A stretch of 64,000 nt of DNA from Saxidomus purpurata. Lineage: Eukaryota; Mollusca; Bivalvia; Venerida; Veneridae. A model generated the notes under the pieces. The model was not told the origin of the DNA. It saw nothing but the letters and a program-made list of their open reading frames with translations, and made no database searches. A program made the translations under genes and the position numbers. Positions 47,454-58,326 of the stretch are shown in pieces; positions within the stretch are counted from its first letter, which is position 1; the number at the start of each line of letters is the position of its first letter. The stretch covers positions 13,317,325 to 13,381,324 of the forward strand of contig JAFMSR010000003.1 of NCBI GenBank assembly GCA_022818135.1, in the 5' to 3' direction.

Positions 47454-48788
47454 ATGATGGCTGACCTGATACGTACGTCCTTGTTCTGTGACGTCAATGA
47501 TATATTCGCCGAAGACGAGTTTCAGATTCTTACCAACATGAAACACACGTACTATGACGTCATAAACGCAGACGACAGATCTTCGCATTCTGAAAACTTT
47601 CTTGAGTTCGTCGCTGGAACATCAGTCGAAGACGTTGCATTAGATAAGGCGACGACACCACAGACTGGCAGTGACGTCATAACCGAGCAGACGACAAGTA
47701 CAGAAGTCCTAATACAGTGTTGTCATGATTCTGTCATTTCAAAAGAGACATGTGGGGACTTCTTGTCACGTGTTGTACAAGCGTCAAAGGTAGATCTAAG
47801 TGCGTTCAGCAATGTAAGTCCTGGTGAAATATTTGGAAATGTATACCTCCGGTCTATAGTGCTTAAGAACGAAACTGACGTCTATGTCAACCAGCAGTCA
47901 GAAAATGACACTTATCCGGGAAAAAGTTCGTCTACAAGCAGACGACCTCCATATTCCTACGCAGCAAGCGCAGTTACCGCCATTTACCTATCAGGCAAAG
48001 ACTGTCTTAGTATTGATGAAATTATGGAACAGCTGTTTAAAATGTTTGACGAAGTGAGGAATGGCAACAGAAGGATCTATCGGAAACGTTTGAATAAAAT
48101 GCTGAAGACTCACGCTTTGTTCCAGCGGACTACGTGTAATCATTTCCGTGTAGTACCCGGACGCGCAAGTAGGAACACCTTTCACAGGCAAGTGTGCACA
48201 GATGAACAAAGGAAAAAATACCCCAAAATGATCTTCGAACTATTTGGAGTTCCAACCATGTTGGCTGACTTAGGTATTAAACTTAATGATGTAGGAAAGC
48301 GTCAAGCGACTAGAGAAAGGACCAAGGCTGTTACTGACTTGCATAAGCATCGGAAATCTACAGTATCAGTTGAGGGACTTTCGCAGTCAGCGAAATCAGG
48401 TATCTTGCAAATGCCCGAACGGCCGTGTTTCTTAAACGACTCAGATAGCGAGGACGACGAACCTTTATCGCAACAAACACGACGGAATATATCTCCTGTG
48501 TCCGTCGGCAGCTCCACAAACAGTGAATCTGTATGCAGTAATGAGTCAAGTACTTCTTTTGAGAACAATAATTGCACGGCATTCGCAACGGGTCAAAGAT
48601 TCGAAGACAATGTTTCAAACATTTCACATAATCCATCTGTTGTGGTTCCAGCTCCGCGGTATGCTGTACCAACTCCGTCAGCTTGTATACCACTCCGATG
48701 CCAGGAGTACCATATTCCATCAGTCGGAACTTTTAAGATGGTTGACATGTATTACAATGGACAAATCATACACCAGTTGTTTCATTAA
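47454..48788 (+). CDS. Divergent forkhead (winged-helix) domain protein
   Basis: From ATG at 47454 (a second ATG follows at once) to TAA at 48788, 444 residues plus stop. The frame is open to an ATG at 47427, but a splice acceptor lies between. In numbering from 47454, residues 1-155 are acidic and featureless. Residues 163-235 resemble a forkhead domain: RRPPYSYAASAVTAIYLSG matches the (K/R)PPYSYxxLIxxAI start, and CLSIDEIMEQLFKMF matches helix 2 (LTLxEIYxWI). The recognition helix, normally WQNSIRHNLS, is replaced by RRIYRKRLNKMLKTHALFQR, so the base-contacting Asn and His are absent although the helix is strongly basic. The wing strand (FRVVPG) is present. Residues 240-300 are basic. Residues 326-375 are Ser/acidic with a CK2-like SDSEDDE. 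The role is likely DNA or chromatin binding in the nucleus, but target recognition cannot be assumed. A winged-helix relative outside the Fox family is the alternative. Confidence 0.75.
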   Translation: MMADLIRTSLFCDVNDIFAEDEFQILTNMKHTYYDVINADDRSSHSENFLEFVAGTSVEDVALDKATTPQTGSDVITEQTTSTEVLIQCCHDSVISKETCGDFLSRVVQASKVDLSAFSNVSPGEIFGNVYLRSIVLKNETDVYVNQQSENDTYPGKSSSTSRRPPYSYAASAVTAIYLSGKDCLSIDEIMEQLFKMFDEVRNGNRRIYRKRLNKMLKTHALFQRTTCNHFRVVPGRASRNTFHRQVCTDEQRKKYPKMIFELFGVPTMLADLGIKLNDVGKRQATRERTKAVTDLHKHRKSTVSVEGLSQSAKSGILQMPERPCFLNDSDSEDDEPLSQQTRRNISPVSVGSSTNSESVCSNESSTSFENNNCTAFATGQRFEDNVSNISHNPSVVVPAPRYAVPTPSACIPLRCQEYHIPSVGTFKMVDMYYNGQIIHQLFH

Positions 48789-49640
48789 AAACATATATGA
48801 CTTATATTAATAGAATGAGATGTCACATTAGAGTACTTCAAGTTTCTATACGGGTTTTCTACGGGAAATTGTCATGTTTCCCCTGTTATTGTAAAAAAAT
48901 AATATTCTGTTGCTGGGTATATCATATATGAGAGTAAATCTAATTGTGTAATGAAGTCAAACATGACGGGTTTTTTTCCAGATTTTTTTGGGTACACTGT
49001 AGCACTTTACTCAGTAATAATACATAATTACATGTACATGTACTTATATTTTGGTAGTAAAAAATGGAAATGTTCCGGTGACAATTTTTGTTGTATTTAT
49101 AGGAGTTAATAAGCAAAAACGCATCTTTTGTATAAGAAATCATTTGCACCGAATTTCATAGCATTTCCAGGAGAACAAAACTAATAAAGGTAATAAATAA
49201 TGCGTTGAAAAATAATGATTTTTTATTGCAAAAAGATGCTGCATAAAAACCTATACTGTATATCAACAATAGGAATTGTTATGTGTTCTTTTTAGTTTTT
49301 GTAGAAACAATACTTGTACAAATGATAGTATACATGTGCTTGAGAAATCCGTGAATCGCATGGAAATGTTAGAAAATATATAGATAGTGTTTCAAAGAAG
49401 TATTGTTAAGTTTGTTTATGATATAGAGCTGCCATGATAACATTTGAAAGAAAAAAAAAAATTAAAAATATTTTAAGAATATAAGTCAGAACCCACATTT
49501 TTTTTTAATTAAACAGGCGTAACACTCTATTCATGCACCACCTTGCGTTAAACAGTCTGCAGTGATCTTAAACAAGCAGTATACTTAATTTAGAATGCCA
49601 TTTCGAAAAAGAAGGGGAGCTATCCTACTCGCCCTGGCGT
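48789..49640. other. 3' flank of the forkhead gene
   Basis: No further gene. Two overlapping-type poly(A) signals, AATAAA at 49183-49188 and 49192-49197, lie about 400 bp after the stop and could end the transcript. Confidence 0.45.
49183..49197 (+). terminator. Candidate poly(A) signals of the forkhead gene
   Basis: Two AATAAA hexamers four bases apart, on the gene's strand. No earlier canonical signal is obvious after the stop codon at 48788. Confidence 0.35.
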
Positions 49641-50480
49641 TGGTGTCACACCTTGGTTAAGTTTTTCGTAGCACCCCACTTTATTTCAAAACCATTACAG
49701 GTATTGCTTTGAAACTTACTGTACTTATTAACCATCATAACCGCCATCTATAGACAAGAGTACATAACTCTGTCAAGGTTTTTGTCAGAATTATGCCCTT
49801 TTTTGACTTAGAAAATACATTGAATTAAAATCCACTTATTGACTTAACCCTTCGAGATATTTTGTTTTGTATGCTTGTGTGCTTTATTACCCCTATCTGC
49901 AAGTAAGAGGAGGTAACTCTGTAAGGCTTAAAAAATCAAGGCCGTTTATCGACTTAGAATCTTGGTTAAGTTTTTCGTACCAGTCCACTTTTTGACTAAA
50001 CTGTTATAAACTGATATTACTTAAAAAATTGGAATACTTGTTTACCATCATAATTCCCAAACACAGGCAGGAGAAGGTAACTCTATCAAGGATTTTATTT
50101 GAAACGTGGCCCTATTCGACTTTTCATTCAAATTTCAAAATTTTCATTCTTGTCCACTTGTTAACTGTTCCATTTTGAGATATTACCTTGAAAGTTGGAA
50201 TACTAATGTACCATTATGACATCTATCTGTAAGCAAAAAAAGATAACGCTGTGAAAATGTTTCTTGATTTGTACTTAATATTCCCAGTTAAAGTCTTGTG
50301 TGCAACTGGCACTGTCATGCATATATAACATTAACCACTTGAAGTATAGATTTAGAACTTTGCTGTAGTATTCAAGGATATCAAATAATTATGCTACTTG
50401 TGGCCCTTGTTTATACAGATCCTTGTTTTTTTATACTGAAAAAGTTTTGTTTAATTGGCAAACACTAAAAATAGTCGCCA
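49640..50480 (+). repeat. Bivalve-type interspersed repeat leading into the satellite
   Basis: About four diverged units of roughly 165 bp, each with 'ttggaatacttgt..accatcat', 'agacaagagtacataactctgtcaagg' and 'gaccttagaa(t/a)cttggttaagtttttcgta..agtccact'-like blocks. The right end, 'aaagttttgtttaattggcaaacactaaaaatagtc', matches the end of the fragment at 41800-42125. There is no coding capacity. Confidence 0.65.
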
Positions 50481-50559
50481 GCGCTGTCCTACTGACAGCA
50501 CTTGTTTTAAATTTATTAGCTGGCAGGTTAACACAGGTAAAGCTGTTGTTATATCCTTT

Positions 50560-52165
50560 GGTTTTACATTACAATCTAATTTGGTGTTACATTACAATCT
50601 CATTTGGTGTTACATTACAATCTCATTTGGTGTTACATTACAATCTCATTTGGTGTTACATTACAATCTTATTTGGTGTTACATAACAATCTAATTTGGT
50701 GTTACATTACAATCTAATTTTGTCTCGCATTACAATCTAATTTGGTGTTACATTACAATCTAATTTGGTGCTACATTACAATCTAATTTGGTGTTACATT
50801 ACAATCTTATTTGGTGTTACATTACAATCTAATTTGGTGTTACATTACAATCTTATTTGGTGTTACATTACAATCTAATTTGGTGTTACATTACAATCTA
50901 ATTTTGTCTCATATTACAATCTAATTTGGTGCTACATTACAATCTAATTTGGTGCTACATTACAATCTAATTTGGTGTTACATTACAATCTTATTTGGTG
51001 TTACATTACAATCTAATTTTGTCTTGCATTACAATCTAATTTGGTGTTACATTACAATCTCATTTGGTGTTACATTACAATCTCATTTGGTGTTACATTA
51101 CAATCTCATTTGGTGTTACATTACAATCTTATTTGGTGTTACATAACAATCTAATTTGGTGTTACATTACAATCTAATTTTGTCTCACATTACAATCTAA
51201 TTTGGTGTTACATTACAATCTAATTTGGTGCTACATTACAATATAATTTGGTGTTACATTACAATCTAATTTGGTGGTACATTACAATTTAATTTGGTGT
51301 TACATTACAATCTAATTTGGTGCTACATAACAATCTAATTTGGTGTTACATTACAATCTAATTTGGTGCTACATTACAATCTAATTTGGTGTTACATTAC
51401 AATCTTATTTGGTGTTACATTACAATCTAATTTTGTCTTGCATTACAATCTAATTTGGTGCTACATAACAATCTAATTTGGTGCTACATTACAATCTAAT
51501 TTGGTGCTACATTACAATCTAATTTGGTGTTACATTACAATCTTATTTGGTGTTACATTACAATCTAATTTTGTCTTGCATTACAATCTAATTTGGTGTT
51601 ACATTACAATCTCATTTGGTGTTACATTACAATCTCATTTGGTGTTACATTACAATCTCATTTGGTGTTACATTACAATCTTATTTGGTGTTACATAACA
51701 ATCTAATTTGGTGTTACATTACAATCTAATTTTGTCTCACATTACAATCTAATTTGGTGTTACATTACAATCTAATTTGGTGCTACATTACAATATAATT
51801 TGGTGTTACATTACAATCTAATTTGGTGGTACATTACAATTTAATTTGGTGTTACATTACAATCTAATTTGGTGCTACATAACAATCTAATTTGGTGTTA
51901 CATTACAATCTAATTTTGTCTCACATTACAATCTAATTTGGTGCTACATTACAATCTAATTTGGTGCTACATTACAATCTAATTTGGTGTTACATTACAA
52001 TCTTATTTGGTGTTACATTACAATCTAATTTTGTCTTGCATTTCAATCTAATTTGGTGCTACACTACAATCTTATTTGGTGTTACATTACAATCTAATAT
52101 TGTCTCACATTACAATCTAATTTGGTGGTACATTACAATCTAATTTGGTAATTTACATTACAATA
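50560..52165 (+). repeat. 23-bp satellite with 552-bp higher-order repeat
   Basis: About 70 copies of a 23-bp unit, TTACATTACAATCTAATTTGG plus TG. Variants include CTCATTT, CTTATTT, GGTGCTAC and TTGTCT(C/T)(A/G)CAT. Blocks with private variants recur 552 bp apart (24 units): 50949 onward matches 51501 onward, and 51181 onward matches 51733 onward, including ATAATTTGG, GGTGGTAC and ATTTAATTTGG. This shows a second-order unit amplified after the first. Open frames of 60-87 codons are by-products. Confidence 0.93.
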
Positions 52166-53137
52166 TAATTGCAATCTATGCATTCTCTCAGGGTATTTTT
52201 TGTTTTAAATCTATAACTTTATTTGTTGTTAATGTCTAATAATATGTATTTATTATATGAAGTGTATGTTCTAAGAGCGATTATAACTGATATATCCGTC
52301 TTGATGTCCGAGGCAAAATGAGACAGTTGTTGATAGAAATGGAATTGACAACATTTAATATGTGTGATGAATACAAGCCAAATGCCTGAAATTTATTACA
52401 ATTCCGTGACGTTTTTTAAAATATAATTGATTCATTATTTGCATTTCATTTACTTGGCTCATTTATTTTTAGAATAGTTGATTAATGATTTTACATGTAC
52501 AAGTAATAAAACATGTATATTATAAAATGGAAAGCATTGTTATGTTTACATTGAGTGAAGGAATAAGGTTTTGTACAGTGATGTATATATCCATTCATAT
52601 TTTTATACGTATTTATGTGCTATGATACTGCTTCGTTTTGAAATCAACATTCCAGTAAAATAAACAAATACTTTGTTTTCTTTGTGCTAGCATACAGTTG
52701 TAGTTTGCATATGTCATGAATAATACAAATTATGCCTTTGAAATCAGTGTTTTTTGTTATCCTTTTCCCAGTGTATTCCAGAACTATCCGTCTTTATTTT
52801 GCCATTTCTGTATTGGTTATATAAATGAATGCATCATTTGTCAAACTGGAGAACCTGCATGTCAGTCTACATGAGACGATCTCTTCATCAATTTATTCAC
52901 TTGAATCATGAAAAAAATAATCACGATTTGCTTTGAATTAGATGGGTCTGTCGTTATCAAAGAAGAGAGCCGAATTTAGAACAAAAATATATGAAATCTT
53001 TTTAATGCTGATTCTTCATCTACAGACTGATCATGATCTGCACTAAGTAAATATTGCTTCTGTGCAGAAGTCCGTTTTAGGAATTTATTTTAAAGGTACT
53101 TTTTTGTTTAACAGGGGACCTACAAAGCTTAAATAGA
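52166..53137. other. Non-coding DNA
   Basis: AT-rich sequence with no supportable gene or repeat. Confidence 0.4.
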
Positions 53138-53176
53138 CTAAACAAGAGGGTAATGTTGCTGCTATATCGCTCACAT
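53138..53176 (-). repeat. End fragment of the 'gagcgatatag' repeat family
   Basis: AAACAAGAGGG...GCTATATCGCTCAC matches, in reverse, the right end of the element at 56714-57268. It is a short solitary end. Confidence 0.5.
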
Positions 53177-53749
53177 GAGTTTCAATGTACTGAACTACCT
53201 AACCCCTAACCCATACCGAGAATTCTTCTTCGTTTAAGGTTGTGCACCATTTCCTTTAGTGGGTGGGGTGCATGCTTTTTTTCTTCATTTTTTCCTTTGA
53301 TATCAAACTTGTTGTAGTTTACTTACATTTATAATTCATGCCAAGAAAACTAGAAATTATTGCATTATAAAGAAAATTGATACATTTTGAAATAATGTCT
53401 TGCTCGCTGTGTGACAGAATCAGTAGAAATAAAGGAACTAAAACATAGTTTACATCGCTGTCAACATACTCTTGTGGTAAACTTGTTTGTTTACAAAACC
53501 ATTTAAAAGAAATTAAAAAATCGGAGATTTATTGCAAGGCATCCCACTCGTTCTTACAGAATTTGTTTAAAGTATGTATTTGATACAGTAAAACGAGGCG
53601 AGAGTTTGTTGATAGTGGTAAAAACTATTTTTCTCCCTTTTCTTCCCACTGATTCTGTCACATATATAGACTGTCCGTGAACAAGCAAGATGCTATTTCA
53701 AAATGTATCCGTTTTTCATTATAATTCACTAATTTATATTTGTCTTCGT
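53177..53749. other. Non-coding DNA
   Basis: 'ctgtgtgacagaatcagtagaaa' (53408-53430) and 'ccactgattctgtcacatat' (53645-53664) are inverted to each other, so a small foldback of about 260 bp may lie here. No gene is visible. Confidence 0.35.
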
Positions 53750-54450
53750 AGACTTGGGTCAAATGATAACCTCAACTACGCGATGTACAGAACTCATGAA
53801 CCAACCGCACCGGCTCTTGGTCAAGGTCACAGCTCAAGGTCAAAGGTTTGAGCCTTGTATTTCGTGTCCGCTCCGTATCTCCTAAACACCACGAAGGATT
53901 TTAATGAAACTTGGGTAAGATGCTCAACTCAACTACGCGATATGCAGAACCCGTGAACCAACCGCGCTGGCTCAAGGTCAATGTCACAATTAGAGATCAA
54001 AGGTCATATGACTATAGTTCGTGTCCGCTCCATATTTATTGAACCCCTTGTAGGATTTTAGAATAACTCTCCACAAATGTATATACCGTAGTGACACGAT
54101 GTGCAGAGCGCATAAAACAACCAGCTTGGTTTAAGGTCAAGGTCACTGTTACTAAAAATAGAAAAATAGTTCCTGCTCAATAACTCTAGTTAGGAGTGAC
54201 CAATTGCAATGAAACTCGGTGTGTAGGTAGCTTGCATGGAGAGAAAGCTTGGAATTGCATCGGGGGTCACTACAGTCAAGGTCAAGGTCACTCTCACTAA
54301 AAATAGATTTTTAAAAGTGTTTTAAGCAAAAATAATTTAAGGTTACTGTTACTAAAATAGATTTTTGTGTTATTTTAATATCCTGTTTCAGTATTACAAT
54401 CATTTGCAAACTGCCATGGGGGAGACATATGTTTTTGTGACAAAAACAAC
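53750..54450 (+). repeat. Bivalve-type GGTCAAGGTCAC repeat
   Basis: Three to four diverged units of about 160-170 bp: 'aactacgcgatgtacagaac..catgaaccaaccgc', 'ggtcaaggtcac', 'tcgtgtccgctccgtatctcctaaac' and 'ggattttaatgaaacttggg'. The end, 'ctgccatgggggagacatatgtttttgtgacaaaaac', is a sharp boundary. It is a family distinct from the 8.6-kb element, though both share the aggtcaaggtcac core. Confidence 0.65.
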
Positions 54451-54499
54451 CATCTAGTTTTTTATGTTCTTAATTGTACTAATTAGTTTAGCGTGTAAT

Positions 54500-55240
54500 A
54501 ATTAAAATTAAAACACCTTAGTTTGAAAGTTTGTGGTTTGATTGATATATGGACTAAGCACGATTTTGCAAATTATAAATGGTTAAAGGCTACAGTCCAA
54601 CAGAAATTAACATATTTATTTTCAAATGAATGGTTTTCAGTGATGGAAAACTCTAGCAACTGTAGAGATTGTAACTATTCAAACGTAAATTCGAACTTGA
54701 AAAATACTTAATAAACACTCCTCAGAAAAAGTTGCATGACATTGTTAAATTCAGAACAAGAAATCACAGGTTACCAATAGAAATAGGAACTAGGAACAGA
54801 ATTCCATTAAATCAACGTTTTTGTCCAAAATGCAATAATGGCATTGGCGACGAGTTTCATTACCTTTTAGAATGCTCATTTTTATTAGACAGCAGAAAAA
54901 ATATCTGAAAAATAAGTATTACAAAAGACCTAATATCCTCCATTTTGAAGAAATTATGAACAATGATATGAATAAAAAAGTAAAATATAGAAAGATCTGT
55001 GAGTTTATTAAAAGAACTATCTGTTTGTTCTAGAATTTCAAGAAAAACTTTACACAAAAGCAATGATGTGGTTATTCTCCCACATTCTTTTAAAAACTGT
55101 TTTCGTATCTTATTGATATTATTTATCAACCCTCATTGAGTAGAAATGTTATAATAGCCTCGATTTATATATGATGATTCAGTATGTTTACCTCATATTG
55201 TCATTTATTTACATGACTTGAGTGAAATAAACTATTTGTA
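54500..55240 (+). mobile_element. 5'-truncated LINE (non-LTR retrotransposon) remnant
   Basis: This is the 3' end of a LINE ORF2. The frame at 54523-54711 reads '..GLIDIWTKHDFANYKWLKATVQQKL' and ends in TAA. Another frame from 54720 reads 'KLHDIVKFRTRNHRLPIE' and includes CPKCNNGIGDEFHYLLEC, the C-x2-C-x7-H-x4-C motif typical of the C-terminus of these proteins. It breaks at an A6 run near 54896 and continues in a third frame, 'KYLKNKYYKRPNILHFEEI', to TAG at 55033. The 3' UTR ends with 'gagtgaaataaactatttgtatttgta' near 55240. Two frameshifts and the loss of the endonuclease and polymerase domains make it dead. Confidence 0.85.
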
Positions 55241-55787
55241 TTTGTAAGTAAAAATTGTTGAAACTGAATGGAAAAGGAAGAACAAAGGCAAAAGTCGACT
55301 TTTCCAAATGACTTATTTCTAGCAGCAGACTCTCGTTTTATGAGAAGGAAAACGCAAAAAGCAATAACATTTAGTGTACATCGCATAAAAGTTGGTGTTC
55401 CTAGAAATTAATTAAAAATAAGAAGGCAAAAAGACCCAAGGGAGATTGTATCCATTTGTGGTCTGGCCTGGCCATTCCAAGGATGAAAACCTCGGATTAG
55501 AAATTTTCATCCATAACATTATTGGGCCATATCGCAATTTTTTCCTGGTTATAAAAAAAAATTTCCTTAGTGAAAATTTCTCCAGATTTTGTTGACTAAT
55601 AAATTTAAAATCATGCAATTTTTTTCAGAGAATGATATGTTCAGATAAGAGTTGTTTTTTTTAATTAATCTTTAAAAATAATGCCAGATTTCTAGATGTT
55701 TTGTTACTTCTATCGCATGAATTTGAAATCTAAAATCCCTTTTCCCAAACGCAGACATATCCTAAACATTATAAACACCAGGAACGA
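55241..55787. other. Non-coding DNA
   Basis: Minus-strand frames of 61 and 68 codons are not recognisable. No other feature is supported. Confidence 0.4.
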
Positions 55788-56044
55788 AGCGCACGTGTTG
55801 CCCGTGGAAAACGTGGTGTATTAATAATTAACCATAAAATAATGTACAAATTCGTTTCCTCTATACATGTATTTATATAGGACAGTGTTAGAATCGTTGA
55901 TAAAGCTAACGATAGACTTTAAGTGCTGATGCTGACCACAGGGATGTGCATGCTGATCATGGTCCACACTGGGGGTAAAGGCAGATTCGCACCAAGCCAG
56001 CAGGTTAGTTTTAAAAGTTTATTATTTTTACATTGATTGTACAT
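55788..56044 (+). repeat. Duplicated segment, copy 1 (satellite-founder-like)
   Basis: It aligns over its whole length with 58327-58571: 'agcgcacgtgt(t/c)(g)ccgt', 'aaaataatgtac', 'gatgtg(c/t)atgctgatcatggtc', 'aaaggcagattcgc' and 'cattgattgtacat'. The right part (55945-56040) is a diverged unit of the 84-bp satellite ('gctgat.atg.tccacactgg' and 'cagcaggttagttttaa'). The left part is not satellite. Confidence 0.6.
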
Positions 56045-56713
56045 AGAAATCTGACCTATTTCTGTAGGTGCGGTGGGCTTATTTAAATGTTCCTATTTAT
56101 TTCAACATTGCTTCTTCTGCAGGTGTGTATATATGTGTGCATTATTAATCATGCTGATTATGATCCTCACCAGTCGAAAAGTCCGACACACTGGTCGTCG
56201 GGAGATGTCCGCGAATTTAGCTGTCAGTTGCCAATTCAACTCTGTTTAACTCAAATTTGGTATTTCTCTGCAGGTTTCCTGCATACGGCCCTTTTCATCA
56301 AACACACCAACAAAAATTCTTCGTCACCGAATGAAAGAAGGGCTTTGACTGGAGGTGTCCTTGTGGCTGGGGTTCGAGCTCAATACTGAGAGTTTTGTGA
56401 GTATAAGGTTGTTTGTTTGTTGATTGGATGTATTGTATATATACGTACTATCATATTGTCGAACTAGACAGCGATTTAGATTCAATCTTTGAAAGATAAA
56501 TATAAATTTATTAGTTTTAGATTTACGTACCCTGCGACAGATTTTCGAACTGTTGCTATAAGAATTTATAATACATGTATACGCATTAAATGTTATACTC
56601 CAATAATCTATTGTCATTGTGTACTTCTCAAGTTTAAGGTCATGCAGTTGTCCAAAAGTTTTTTTGGAGCGTTTACGTATTCCTGAATGTTGTTGTTTTT
56701 TGTTATTTTTTTT
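56045..56713. other. Non-coding DNA with a lone satellite unit
   Basis: 56149-56210 is a diverged satellite unit ('atgctgattatgatcctcaccagtcgaaaagtccgacacactggtcgtcgg'). A 100-codon frame from a true ATG at 56087 runs through it with a hydrophobic start, but it overlaps the satellite and resembles no protein. Confidence 0.4.
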
Positions 56714-57268
56714 AGCTCACCTGGCTTTCCCAGGGTGAGCTTTTAGGATGGATGATTGTCCGCCGTTTGTCGTCTGTCGTCCGTCAACATTTTGCTTCAA
56801 ACGACATCTCCTCTGAAACCACTGGGCCAATACCACATGGCAGGGATTTTCCTTGCATAAAGCTCTACCAAAAGTGTTCAAAGAATTCCATTCCATGCAG
56901 AACCCTGGTTACTATTGCAACAAATAGGAAAAACTTTAAAAATCTTCTCTGAAACCACAAGGCATAGGGCTTAGATATTTGGCATGTAGGTCTAGTGGAC
57001 CTTTACCAAGATTGTTCAAATCATGACCCCGGCTGTAAAAAAACCCTTCCCAGGCACGGGGGTGGGGGGTCCCTTGATTACGCATAGGCTTATTTAGGGA
57101 AAACTTAAAAAAAAAACACAATGATCACAGGCAGAGCTTAGATATTTAGAATGTTACAAAGCATTGTGTAGTGGACATCTACGAATTATGTTAAAATCAT
57201 GACGCCTTCTATTATTGACAATTAACATGCAGGTGAGCGATATAGGGCCAGCTTGGTCCTCTTGTTTA
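56714..57268 (+). repeat. Bivalve-type interspersed repeat ('gtgagcgatatag' family)
   Basis: The left end is a small hairpin, AGCTCACCTGGCTTTCCCAGGGTGAGC (56715-56741). The right end, GCAGGTGAGCGATATAGGGCC...CCTCTTGTTT, contains the inverse of GCTCACCTG. The interior has 'ctagtggacctttaccaagattgttcaaatcatgacccc' blocks, shared with 575-1120. There is no open frame of significance. Confidence 0.65.
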
Positions 57269-57563
57269 CATATACCATTGTGTAGCCTATTTACTATTAC
57301 TCTCGTGAATGGGTCCATTTTACTATTTGATAAAGTAGAATAATGCATTTCTACAGGTACACAATACTAGAGCGTAGAACCTATGACAGAATGATAGTTC
57401 GGAATCAACTGACTACTCCCTGACCACACATAGGCGATTGCTGATCATGATCTATACTGGTCGCAAATTCAAACTCAGATGCCGAAACAGGTTTAGTCAA
57501 AACTCTTTTTTATTTTACATTGATTGTATAAGTTGAGCATGTGCCACACGTCGCATACGTGAC
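57269..57563. other. Non-coding DNA with a lone satellite unit
   Basis: 57433-57540 resembles a diverged satellite unit ('tgctgatcatgatctatactggtcgcaaa' and 'ttttacattgattgta'). Confidence 0.4.
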
Positions 57564-57873
57564 ACGGGTGGGATTTTCCGTGATCCGGGGGAGACATACC
57601 AAGAAGGGTTAGTTTCTAAATCACGAAACACAATATCTAGGTCTAGAAACATATACAGGAGGAAATACAATCCAGAAAATATGTCGGTCTCGCTTCGGTT
57701 TTGACAAATAGTGGCACTCGGGGGAAAGTTTTCCGCTTCAGTCTCATCAAACTTTGTGACCAAAAAAAGGCACCAAGTAAGTAAAATTGGGTGTAAGAAC
57801 AAGCTCCTACCTTCAACTGTCATTTTTATCCGCCATCTCGGTGTGTCCCTACCGGATCACGGAAATCCCACCC
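57564..57873. mobile_element. 310-bp TIR element
   Basis: The ends are inverted repeats of about 25 bp: ACGGGTGGGATTTTCCGTGA (57564-57583, then TCCGG) and the complement ending at 57873, with one base fewer in the T run. No coding capacity and no clear target-site duplication. It lies between lone satellite units. Confidence 0.55.
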
Positions 57874-58326
57874 GTATTATCGCCGGCAGTATTACATAGG
57901 CTGATCATGATAAAAACACTTAGAAAATGCAGCAGCGGGTGTAAAGACCCAGCGACCATTTTGATACGTTCTTAGCTGTTCGCAATTTCGGCTGAATATC
58001 AACAAGCATGTTTAAGTATTTATGACTAGGAAATGAAGAGAATGAAAAGGACGCATCGTGTTTTAAATAGTTCTATGTTTACAAATTCATGATGTTTATA
58101 CAGTTCGGATGCGTAGTTGCGTCGGATGCGTAGTTGCGTAGCAGAAGTGATCCGAATAATGGCTGTATTTTATTCAACTATAAAATATTGGGCGGCATTT
58201 ATTAATTCGATTCAAACACGATTTTGTCTTTGAAGAATAACCCCGAATTGTAATAACCTTCAACGCGTAGCAGCCTTTCTATTTTAACTTAAAAACTCGG
58301 AATGCGACTGGACGTGTGCGTCACTT
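57874..58326. other. Non-coding DNA
   Basis: A 17-bp tandem duplication, GGATGCGTAGTTGCGT, lies at 58107-58140. A satellite-like fragment, 'ggctgatcatgataaaaacac', begins at 57899. No gene is visible. Confidence 0.4.

Noticed and set aside
50423..52143. Plus-strand frames with YNLIWCYITISFGVTLQS repeats
   Set aside because: The 23-bp unit read through three times gives 23 codons. They are satellite by-products.
56087..56389. 100-codon ATG frame with a signal-peptide-like start
   Set aside because: It runs through a diverged satellite unit and ends in unrelated sequence. There is no homology.
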